From: Pseudomonas putida | GTDB taxonomy: Bacteria > Pseudomonadota > Gammaproteobacteria > Pseudomonadales > Pseudomonadaceae | DNA: 64,000 bases | Direction: 5' to 3' | Assembly (NCBI RefSeq): GCF_005080685.1 | Contig: NZ_CP039372.1 | Span: 1-64,000, forward strand | In this document: positions 43,880 to 51,306 of the stretch, one piece after another | Layout of the letters: each line of letters begins with the position of its first letter | Numbering within the stretch: the first letter of the stretch is position 1 | Translations under genes and position numbers: made by a program | The notes under the pieces: generated by a model | What the model saw: only the letters and a program-made list of their open reading frames with translations | What the model was told of the DNA's origin: nothing | Database searches by the model: none

Positions 43880-45415
43880 ATGACTTCCTCGCCCAATCTC
43901 GACCAGATGACACCGGAACAGCTGCGCGGCTTGGCCGAACAGGCTATGCAGTTGCTGTCCCAGGTCGACTCCATGAGCCAGAAAATCCAACGCCTCGAAA
44001 CGGTCAACGAGCAACTGGCTCATGAAATCGCCATCCTCAAGCGACACAAGTTCGCCAAGCGCAGCGAGCAACTGAGCCCCGACCAAGGCAGTCTGCTTGA
44101 TGATCTGCTCGATACCGATATCGCAGCTATCGAAGCCGAGCTGAAGGCAGCCAATCCGCCGGCCGCACCGGCCGAGCCACGTCATAAGCCCAAGCGTGCA
44201 CCACTGCCGCCGCAGTTTCCGCGAACCGTGATCCGTCACGAACCAGAGAATACTCAGTGCGTGTGCGGCTGCCAGCTTCAGCGAATCGGCGAAGACGTCA
44301 GCGAGAAGCTCGATTACACTCCGGGCGTGTTCACAGTTGAGCGGCATGTGCGTGGAAAATGGACGTGTCGTCAGTGTGAAACACTGATCCAGGCGCCTGT
44401 ACCGGCCCAAGTGATCGACAAGGGCATCCCGACCGCAGGCCTGTTGGCCCACGTGATGGTGGCGAAGTTCGCCGACCATTTACCGCTGTACCGGCAGGAG
44501 AAGATTTTTGGTCGGGCCGGACTGCCCATCGCCCGTTCGACACTGGCGCAATGGATCGGACAGACCGGTGTGCAGCTCCAGCCTCTGGTCGATGCGCTGC
44601 GTGAGCATGTGTTGGCCCAGGGCGTGATCCACGCCGATGAGACCCCGGTTCAGATGCTCGCACCAGGCGAAAAGAAAACCCACCGCGCTTACGTGTGGGC
44701 CTATAGCACCACGCCTTTCTCGGCCCTAAAGGCCGTGGTCTACGACTTCAGCCCCAGCCGTGCCGGCGAACATGCGCGTAACTTCCTGGGCACGTGGAAC
44801 GGTAAGCTGGTCTGCGATGACTTCGCCGGCTACAAGGCCAGCTTCGAGCTGGGCATCACCGAAATCGGCTGCATGGCCCATGCACGCCGCAAATTCTTCG
44901 ACCTGCATGCAGCCAATAAAAGCCAGTTGGCGGAGCAGGCGCTTCACTCGATTGGCGGGTTGTATGAAGTCGAGCGACACGCCAAGGAAATGAGCGACGA
45001 AGCCCGCTGGCGATTACGTCAGGAAACAGCGGTGCCCATCGCTGAAAAACTGCATGAGTGGATGTTGGCCCAACGCGAACTTGTGCCCGAGGGTTCGGCC
45101 ACGGCCAAGGCCCTGGATTACAGCCTTAAACGCTGGGTAGCGCTGACGCGCTACCTGGAAGATGGTGCTGTGCCCATCGACAATAACCAGATCGAGAATT
45201 TGATCCGGCCGTGGGCGCTTGGGCGCTCGAACTGGTTATTTGCCGGGTCGCTGCGCAGTGGAAAAAGGGCGGCGGCAATCATGAGCCTGATCCAGTCGGC
45301 GCGTATGAATGGGCACGATCCGTATGCCTATCTCAAGGATGTACTGATGCGGCTTCCGACACAGCGGGCGAGCGAAATCACGCAATTACTCCCGCAGCAT
45401 TGGATGCTTGCCTGA
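43880..45415 (+). CDS. tnpC: IS66 transposase TnpC
   Basis: 511 residues: N-terminal leucine-zipper-like helix, zinc finger (CVCGCQL...CRQCETL), DDE catalytic core (VIHADETPV, CDDFAGYKA, IDNNQIENLIRPWALGR with the catalytic Glu). ATG 43880 was chosen over the TTG at 43850. Intact, so the element may be mobile. Confidence 0.92.
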   Translation: MTSSPNLDQMTPEQLRGLAEQAMQLLSQVDSMSQKIQRLETVNEQLAHEIAILKRHKFAKRSEQLSPDQGSLLDDLLDTDIAAIEAELKAANPPAAPAEPRHKPKRAPLPPQFPRTVIRHEPENTQCVCGCQLQRIGEDVSEKLDYTPGVFTVERHVRGKWTCRQCETLIQAPVPAQVIDKGIPTAGLLAHVMVAKFADHLPLYRQEKIFGRAGLPIARSTLAQWIGQTGVQLQPLVDALREHVLAQGVIHADETPVQMLAPGEKKTHRAYVWAYSTTPFSALKAVVYDFSPSRAGEHARNFLGTWNGKLVCDDFAGYKASFELGITEIGCMAHARRKFFDLHAANKSQLAEQALHSIGGLYEVERHAKEMSDEARWRLRQETAVPIAEKLHEWMLAQRELVPEGSATAKALDYSLKRWVALTRYLEDGAVPIDNNQIENLIRPWALGRSNWLFAGSLRSGKRAAAIMSLIQSARMNGHDPYAYLKDVLMRLPTQRASEITQLLPQHWMLA

Positions 45416-45448
45416 GGCAGGCTAAGTGGACTTCGCCAAATAGTCAGC

Positions 45449-45982
45449 TCAAAGGCTGATTGGCATCAACAATTCGGAAGCGACTTTTCTCAGCATGTAG
45501 GTTTCGCGCAGAATTGATTGCCCCATCGAAGACTCGTGCCGCTGCATAACGGCTTCATTGTGCGTGATTGCTTCATGCAGGTTGATCCAGACAGGCCGCA
45601 TACCATTAGCGATTTCGTGGCTTTCCATTCTCACGGGCTCTAGCTGGGGCGCTACTTCGCATTGATAAAAATGCGAGGTCATGTGCATCAGATCGTACTG
45701 TGGCTTCCAGTAGGACCGGTACTCCTCGATGTAACCGTAGTGCTGGAGCACCTGTATTTCACGGGCACCAGTCTCTTCCTCCAGCTCACGCTTCAGGCCT
45801 GTGACAATGTCCTCGTCAACATCAAGGCCGCCTCCAGGAAAGCTGAAGTCGTTATAGCGCTCGGTGAACAGCAACAGGATCTGCTCACCCCGCATCACGA
45901 TGCCGCGTGCTGCATGTCGACGGAATACTCTGCCCTGCTTGGATTTCAGCTCGGGGTGAACAATTTCAGTTATGAGTTGCAT
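45449..45982 (-). CDS. NUDIX hydrolase
   Basis: 177 residues with a complete Nudix box (GGGLDVDEDIVTGLKRELEEETGA; G-x5-E-x7-REUxEExGU holds). It would hydrolyse a nucleoside-diphosphate-linked substrate; ADP-ribose or a nucleotide is most common. Start at ATG 45982. It abuts the IS66 right end. The link to the purine island is suggestive but may be chance, as NUDIX genes are frequent. Confidence 0.88.
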   Translation of the reverse strand: MQLITEIVHPELKSKQGRVFRRHAARGIVMRGEQILLLFTERYNDFSFPGGGLDVDEDIVTGLKRELEEETGAREIQVLQHYGYIEEYRSYWKPQYDLMHMTSHFYQCEVAPQLEPVRMESHEIANGMRPVWINLHEAITHNEAVMQRHESSMGQSILRETYMLRKVASELLMPISL

Positions 45983-46073
45983 GGGGCTCGTTACGGCAAG
46001 ATCAGTTAGTCATCGTCCAGGGTGGCCACGGCATTTCCGCAGTTCTGGAAATACTGTGGCCAGTGGAACTGGC

Positions 46074-46925
46074 TCAGCGAAGCAGCAATACGGGTAAAGT
46101 GGATGTTCGCAGCATCGTCGTGGTCGTGCTACCTATCAGAAACTGCCTGATGCGTGAGTGCCCGTACGCCCCCATGACCAAGAGGTCAATGCCGTGCTCT
46201 GCCTGATACGCATGCAGTGTGGACTCTACTTCGCCTGGGCGGATCTCGGTATGCACCAGCGAGCCGGAAGAGGCAAGCGTGGTTCGTGCCTTCTCCAGCG
46301 CGTTCTGGTTGTCTTCAGAATCCGCTCCAACCATGACGATATGAATTGGCAGGCCTTCACACAGCGGGCTTGAAGCAAGCATCTGTACGGTCTTGTGGCA
46401 TGTAGCACTGCCGTCAAATGCCACCATGACCGTTTCAGGTTTCCTGAAATGGCTGGTTGTAATCAGGATGGGGCGGTGGATAGTTCGGACTACCGCTTCA
46501 ATCTGGCTGCCAAGACTTTGGGCACTGCGCGTGCTGTCCTCACCGACTCTTCCAATCACCAGTAACCGAATATCGTCTTGGAGATCGCTCAGGCTCTCGA
46601 CGAGATGGCCATGGCGCTGCTTCATATCGGGTGACATGGCGCCAGAGTGGACTGTTCGCTCGCGAGCTTTTTCAAGCATGTGCTGCCCATGCTCCAAGGC
46701 CAGTTTTGCCCGCTGCGCATCCAGCGTGGCCAACTCTTCCAGTAGATGTTCTCTGCTACCGAGACCGATATTGCCGCTAAGATCAGCGGATGCAGGATAC
46801 TTCTCCTTATCCAGCACATGAAGCAAGGTCAGGGGAGCGCTGAGTCGTTGCGAGGCCCATGCTGCGTAATCGCAGACCGCCAATGAGGATTGTGAGTTAT
46901 CAATGCATGCCATTACGTGGGTCAT
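46074..46925 (-). CDS. Universal stress protein, two UspA domains
   Basis: 283 residues with two tandem UspA domains (start MACIDNSQSSLAVCDYA; second from VMVAFDGSATCHK). The second ends with GAYGHSRIRQFLIGSTTTTML, the ATP-binding Gly/Ser motif. It is 11 bases after the transporter gene (sulP upstream), so the two form an operon. Tandem-Usp proteins commonly accompany SulP anion transporters. Confidence 0.9.
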   Translation of the reverse strand: MTHVMACIDNSQSSLAVCDYAAWASQRLSAPLTLLHVLDKEKYPASADLSGNIGLGSREHLLEELATLDAQRAKLALEHGQHMLEKARERTVHSGAMSPDMKQRHGHLVESLSDLQDDIRLLVIGRVGEDSTRSAQSLGSQIEAVVRTIHRPILITTSHFRKPETVMVAFDGSATCHKTVQMLASSPLCEGLPIHIVMVGADSEDNQNALEKARTTLASSGSLVHTEIRPGEVESTLHAYQAEHGIDLLVMGAYGHSRIRQFLIGSTTTTMLRTSTLPVLLLR

Positions 46926-46936
46926 TGTCGTTCTCC

Positions 46937-48424
46937 TTAGTGGCTCATGAGCTTGTCGATGGCGCCGGGCTTGTCATGCACGCCGAAGCGGTCAACGATT
47001 GTTGCGCTGGCTTCATTGAGACCGAGCACTTCAACCTCAGCTCCTTCGCGTCGGAACTTGATTACGACCTTATCCAGCGCTGCGACGGCGGTGATATCCC
47101 AGAAATGCGCCTGTGTGACATCGATGGTGACCTTGTTGAGCGCCTCCTTGAAGTCAAAAACCTCAGTGAACTTGTCCGCAGAGCTAAAGAACACCTGGCC
47201 CACGACGCGGTAAGTCCGATGCGATTTCGTCTCTTCAAGAGTGCTCTTGATATCCAGGTAGTGCCCGACCTTGTTTGCGAAGAACAGGGAGGCCAGCAGC
47301 ACACCTACCAGTACGCCGTAAGCCAGATTGTGAGTGGCCACGACGACCACGACGGTCGCCACCATGACGAGGTTGGTCGACAGCGGATGCTCTTTCAGAT
47401 TACGCAAGGAATCCCAGCTAAAGGTGCCGATGGACACCATGATCATTACAGCCACGAGTGCGGCCATAGGGATTTTGGAGAGCCATTCGCCAAGAAATAC
47501 CACCATCAGCAGCAGGAAAACGCCGGCACACAATGTCGAGAGACGGGTGCGGCCGCCAGATTTCACGTTGATGATCGACTGGCCGATCATGGCGCAACCT
47601 GCCATACCGCCAAGCATGCCGGCAGCGATGTTGGCCACACCCTGGCCTTTGCACTCGCGGTTTTTGTTGCTGGTGGTATCCGTCAGGTCGTCGACGATGG
47701 TCGCGGTCATCATCGACTCCAGTAGGCCTACAACTGCCAGCGCTGCGGAGTAAGGAAAGATGATCCGCAGGGTTTCAAAGTTCAGCGGCACTTCAGGCCA
47801 CAGAAAAATCGGCAGCGTGTCCGGCAGTTGGCCCATGTCACCGACGGTGCGGATATCCAAACCGAGGTAAATGGCGATGGCAGTCAGCGTCAGAATGCAC
47901 ACCAACGGAGAGGGAATCAGCTTGCCGATTTTCGGTACATACGGGAACAGGTAGATGATTCCCAGGCCCGCAGCGGTCATGGCATAGACATGCCAGGTGA
48001 CATTGGTCAGCTCAGGCAATTGCGCCATAAAAATCAGAATCGCCAATGCGTTTACGAAGCCGGTGACTACCGAACGTGAAACAAAGCGCATCAACGAGCC
48101 AAGCTTCAGGTAGCCGGCAAGGATTTGAAGTACGCCACATAGTAGAGTCGCGGCCAGCAGGTACTGGAGTCCATGCTCTTTTACCAGCGTAACCATCAGC
48201 AGTGCCATGGCGCCTGTCGCCGCCGAGATCATTCCGGGGCGCCCGCCGACAAAGGCGATGACAGCACAGATACAGAAGGAGGCGTAGAGACCGACTTTGG
48301 GATCTACCCCGGCGATGATGGAAAAGGCGATGGCTTCCGGGATCAGCGCGAGTGCGACCACCAGCCCCGCGAGCACGTCGGCACGGACGTTGGAAAACCA
48401 CGTTTGTCTAAGTTTTTGCAGCAT
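46937..48424 (-). CDS. SulP-family anion transporter with STAS domain
   Basis: 495 residues: about 12 membrane helices (SulP/SLC26 core; [23 protein letters not shown] near the start) and a C-terminal STAS domain (~400-480). It would import sulfate, bicarbonate or another inorganic anion. ATG 48424 was chosen over a TTG farther upstream. The ribosome site is weak (GGATATTTAT). The pair with the Usp gene is often seen on mobile DNA. It borders the right-hand plasmid backbone. Confidence 0.9.
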   Translation of the reverse strand: MLQKLRQTWFSNVRADVLAGLVVALALIPEAIAFSIIAGVDPKVGLYASFCICAVIAFVGGRPGMISAATGAMALLMVTLVKEHGLQYLLAATLLCGVLQILAGYLKLGSLMRFVSRSVVTGFVNALAILIFMAQLPELTNVTWHVYAMTAAGLGIIYLFPYVPKIGKLIPSPLVCILTLTAIAIYLGLDIRTVGDMGQLPDTLPIFLWPEVPLNFETLRIIFPYSAALAVVGLLESMMTATIVDDLTDTTSNKNRECKGQGVANIAAGMLGGMAGCAMIGQSIINVKSGGRTRLSTLCAGVFLLLMVVFLGEWLSKIPMAALVAVMIMVSIGTFSWDSLRNLKEHPLSTNLVMVATVVVVVATHNLAYGVLVGVLLASLFFANKVGHYLDIKSTLEETKSHRTYRVVGQVFFSSADKFTEVFDFKEALNKVTIDVTQAHFWDITAVAALDKVVIKFRREGAEVEVLGLNEASATIVDRFGVHDKPGAIDKLMSH

Positions 48425-48436
48425 ATAAATATCCAA

Positions 48437-48753
48437 GGCAAAGCATCGCGCACGCCAAGGGAGTGGCGAGCGAATCGATACAAATTCAAATTTTGAGGAT
48501 TTTTTGCTGTGTGCTTAAGGTGTAAAACCAGGCGTACAGCAGTGAGCACCCGCGAGCGAGGCTAGCGGAAGCAGGTTGTTGCGAGGGGGCGTAGCGCTAA
48601 GGCGGCGTAGGCTGCCAGTAGATCGTTTGGAGTACAGTCATGCTGATGTTCCTGTAGCTCAAGGGGTATGCGGAGCCGAAGTATACAATGAAGCCATCGT
48701 CGATTGCGACCCGCTGGCAGGCTCTGCATGACCTACGTCAGATACAGGCTTAT
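48437..48753. other. Region between the SulP gene and the backbone
   Basis: No supportable gene. It contains the presumed promoter of the sulP-usp pair and probably the right boundary of the accessory region. No clear end repeats were found. Confidence 0.35.
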
Positions 48754-48981
48754 TCAATGGGTATACCTGCGGGCAAGGCTTTGTTTTCCACCCGTTCTTG
48801 TCCGAGCTGGTCTGTGTGCTGAGGGGTGAGTTGGCCAGACGGTTACAAAAGACTTCCCTTTTTCCCGAATCATTTCGCGTTTTGACTCTGCAACAGCAAC
48901 CAATCCGCTCAGATCTATTTCGGTTTGAAAGAGAGCGGTTTCTTGTTGTTCGGTGTTGAAAAACTTGAATTGTAGAATCAC
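48754..48981 (-). CDS. Hypothetical protein, 75 aa (GTG start)
   Basis: GTG 48981 with TTGGAGCAAGCAT before it. Its first ~48 residues (ILQFKFFNTEQQETALFQTEIDLSGLVAV) look like a beta-rich small domain; the Thr/Arg-rich tail is less certain and may reflect a frame break. A hairpin at 49001-49020 separates it from the upstream gene. Function unknown. Confidence 0.45.
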   Translation of the reverse strand: MILQFKFFNTEQQETALFQTEIDLSGLVAVAESKREMIREKGKSFVTVWPTHPSAHRPARTRTGGKQSLARRYTH

Positions 48982-49000
48982 ATGCTTGCTCCAAATGAAC

Positions 49001-49020
49001 GAGAGGGCCGTAGCCCTCTC
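49001..49020 (-). terminator. Hairpin after the 303-aa gene
   Basis: Stem GAGAGGGC / GCCCTCTC with a 4-base loop; only a short T-rich tail on the minus strand, so a weak or attenuating terminator. Confidence 0.55.
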
Positions 49021-49027
49021 TGGATGG

Positions 49028-49939
49028 TTATGCTGGCCGTGGAGCCCTGGGCTTCGGCGCTGGAGGGGCTTCCTTCCAGTGAATGCCATGCTCGGCCTGC
49101 CGCTGTCTGATCAGCTCAGAATGCCTCATCACCCCCACTGTCTTGTCGATGCTCTTCCCAGCCTCCTCAAAGCTATGGAACACCCCATGAGGCTTGCGCT
49201 CACCATCCACTGGTTTGCCTGGGATTCCAGTGCTGTAAGGAATGTGCGTGGAGGTTCGTACCTGGAACACTTCGAACTTGTCGCCCGGGCCTTCGGTATT
49301 GTGGAAGACGTCGAGGCGTTTTCCGTGGACAAGCCGGCCAGGCTCCCCGCGTTCGTTGAGCTTTGAAGGCTCGGACGTATGATCGAATTCACGTGACTTG
49401 AAAATAGTGGTACCGGCGATGACGCGTTCCCGCAGACGTTCGTCGCCCTCTGCAGGCGCTGCGGGCAACTTTTCAACGTTGAACACCCGATTCAGGCCTT
49501 GATCGCGAAAGGGAGCTTCGGATTCGTGCCCTTGGTGCTGAGCCAGCTTGGCCACCAACTGACGCGCTATGTGCTGGCTTTCAATGTCCTTGGGCTGCGC
49601 CTCGATCGCGGCGATGACCTCTTTGTATTCGCTACCCGTCAGGCGATGCCGTTTTTGTTCAGCAATGTCCTGCAGGACGCCTTGCCATTCTTGAATCGAG
49701 CTCGCACTCATCGAAGTCTCCTTCCCTTGTAAAATCCCGGTCGAGGGCGACGTAGAGTGCGGCGGCACCCGGCATCCCTTTCGGTTTTGAATTTCTTCAT
49801 CGCTTGGGCGATTGGCCTGGTCGAACGAAAACGATCCATCGTCGTAGCGTTCGAGGTAGCCCCATGTGCAGTCTTTGTCACTTTGCCCAGGTTTGGGCGG
49901 TTGAGCCCACCACGGTTCGCGAGTCACTAAATGCTTCAT
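49028..49939 (-). CDS. Hypothetical plasmid protein with two good starts
   Basis: 303 residues from ATG 49939, which has the excellent ribosome site AAAGGAGGTGGCCT. A second in-frame ATG at 49711 also has a good one (AAGGAGACTTCG) and gives 227 residues. The N-terminal 75 residues are Trp/Asp-rich and end in a poorly structured stretch. The rest has a KRLDVFHN...FEVFQVRTSTH segment and a Pro/Arg tail. The pattern of a strong internal start also occurs in the gene at 2-1114. Family not recognised. Confidence 0.6.
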   Translation of the reverse strand: MKHLVTREPWWAQPPKPGQSDKDCTWGYLERYDDGSFSFDQANRPSDEEIQNRKGCRVPPHSTSPSTGILQGKETSMSASSIQEWQGVLQDIAEQKRHRLTGSEYKEVIAAIEAQPKDIESQHIARQLVAKLAQHQGHESEAPFRDQGLNRVFNVEKLPAAPAEGDERLRERVIAGTTIFKSREFDHTSEPSKLNERGEPGRLVHGKRLDVFHNTEGPGDKFEVFQVRTSTHIPYSTGIPGKPVDGERKPHGVFHSFEEAGKSIDKTVGVMRHSELIRQRQAEHGIHWKEAPPAPKPRAPRPA

Positions 49940-49964
49940 AGGCCACCTCCTTTGCTTTGGATCG

Positions 49965-50729
49965 TCACATGGTGAAGTTCGCCATAACCTGATTAGTTTG
50001 TTGGTCGACCAGGTCGATCGAGCCGCGCACGATCTGACCGACTGCGGTGTTGCCATCAGCTTCCGGGATGTACAGGTACAAGGTGCCTCGAAGGTCAAGG
50101 CTGCCTTTTGCCCGGGCTTCTTCGATGATCCGAGCCTGGGCAGAGTCATTGACTTGCAGGCTGCATGGGAACGCCGATGGCTTAACCTGCAGGTTCATTC
50201 CTTGAGCGTTGCGAACAGGATTCGCCCAGCAGTACTGCCCGTAGCTGGTGAGGGGGAACGAATGCGTATTGAAATCGTATGGACCGACAGAAACGTTCTG
50301 CATGCTCAACACGCTTGATACCCCAAACCCGGAGATCGGCAGCGAGTAGTAATCATTGGCAGCATAGGATTTCAGCGAGGCCTCGAATGCCGGCCACTGG
50401 GCTGACTCGATGTCCTTGCGCTTGAAGGCGTCGCTGGTGGCCAGGTAGTCGGCGGAGAGGTAGCCCATCTTGTCCTCCGTCGTGGCCCCAGGCGCCTTAG
50501 CAAGCACCAGGAACGTGAGTGGCTTGCCGTTGTTACTCGCCAAGTCCTGGTACTGGTTCAGCGGAACAGAAGTGTCGATCACTTGTGCAGGCTTTTCCGG
50601 TGCCGCGGGAGGCGTCTGTGCGTTCTGGCTCTGCTTGGGTGTGGATACTGGTGCAGGTGCTTCCTTGTCATTGCATCCAGTCAGGAGCCCCATCACAACA
50701 CATGCTGCAGCAGTCATTTTTAGGTTCAT
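49965..50729 (-). CDS. Lipoprotein, 254 aa
   Basis: Signal peptide with lipobox (VVMGLLTGC, Cys19), a Pro/Gln/Ala-rich linker to about residue 55, then a ~195-residue periplasmic domain. It lies behind the transfer operon next to a small membrane protein gene. It may act in transfer or in surface/entry exclusion, a function often encoded here on conjugative plasmids; this is inference from place only. Confidence 0.65.
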   Translation of the reverse strand: MNLKMTAAACVVMGLLTGCNDKEAPAPVSTPKQSQNAQTPPAAPEKPAQVIDTSVPLNQYQDLASNNGKPLTFLVLAKAPGATTEDKMGYLSADYLATSDAFKRKDIESAQWPAFEASLKSYAANDYYSLPISGFGVSSVLSMQNVSVGPYDFNTHSFPLTSYGQYCWANPVRNAQGMNLQVKPSAFPCSLQVNDSAQARIIEEARAKGSLDLRGTLYLYIPEADGNTAVGQIVRGSIDLVDQQTNQVMANFTM

Positions 50730-50757
50730 AAAGCATCAATTCCGTTGAATTTTTTGG

Positions 50758-51264
50758 TCAGCCGAACAAAGTGTGCATATCCGACTTCCAGGCCCCGAAC
50801 TGGTTCGCCTTGATGCGTACCCCGATTTCATGCAGGTTCGGAACACGAGTGACTAACTTAAACAGCAAGAGCGGGCTTTTATCGGGTACCAGCTCCCAGC
50901 TGGACACCTGATCAAAGTCAATCAAGGTCGCGCTGTTCAAGTTGACGTCTACGTACAAGGCCTTCTTTGCTGCGGCATCAAAGCCGACGTAGCGGTTGAA
51001 CATCACCGAGACGACTTCATGGCTCGGGTTGAAGCCCGTCATCTTGGCCTTCTCGACCATGCGATCGAGGCGCGATTTGAAATAACGTGGAGCCACCGAG
51101 AACAGCAGGTAACCGAGCCCGAAATAGACCAGCGCGATGGCCATGATCCCCAGCGATACCTCTGTGTCCCTGGAAAAGTGGGCACAGGCGATCAGGAATA
51201 CGGCAATCACTGGCAACAGACCGAGCCAATAAAAAGGACGAAGGACCCACCAGATAATGTTCAT
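50758..51264 (-). CDS. Inner-membrane protein, 168 aa (possible exclusion protein)
   Basis: Two membrane helices (residues ~10-28 and ~36-55) and a cytoplasmic domain. ATG 51264 has GAGGGGGTCGAT before it. It comes directly after traY/DotA; in I-type plasmids the exclusion gene excA also lies next to traY. I name this only as a possibility, because no sequence match could be checked. An operator-like repeat lies just upstream. Confidence 0.6.
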   Translation of the reverse strand: MNIIWWVLRPFYWLGLLPVIAVFLIACAHFSRDTEVSLGIMAIALVYFGLGYLLFSVAPRYFKSRLDRMVEKAKMTGFNPSHEVVSVMFNRYVGFDAAAKKALYVDVNLNSATLIDFDQVSSWELVPDKSPLLLFKLVTRVPNLHEIGVRIKANQFGAWKSDMHTLFG

Positions 51265-51281
51265 ATCGACCCCCTCAAAAG

Positions 51282-51305
51282 TCCGTATGAGATACACAAT
51301 ACGGA
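51282..51305. promoter_or_regulatory. Inverted repeat TCCGTA-N12-TACGGA (operator candidate)
   Basis: Same arms and spacing as the site at 13574. It lies 18 bases upstream of the 168-aa membrane-protein gene and overlaps the end of traY, so it may control the last three genes separately from the transfer operon. Confidence 0.6.
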
Positions 51306-51306
51306 A

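Larger units (their letters stand above)
43104..45433 (+). mobile_element. IS66-family insertion element
   Basis: Three genes in the IS66 order tnpA-tnpB-tnpC, bounded by imperfect end repeats (GTCCACCTAA on the left, TTAGCC-type GTCCACTTAG on the right, read inward). All three frames are intact. The exact ends are approximate. Confidence 0.8.

Noticed and set aside
46859..47725. 288-codon plus-strand open frame rich in His and Asp
   Set aside because: Mirror of the SulP gene; His/Asp-rich text comes from antisense of Met/Val/Ile codons.
48659..48994. 111-codon minus-strand frame with ATG start
   Set aside because: Overlaps the better GTG-start frame (48754-48981); its protein is Ser/Thr/Arg-rich without structure.
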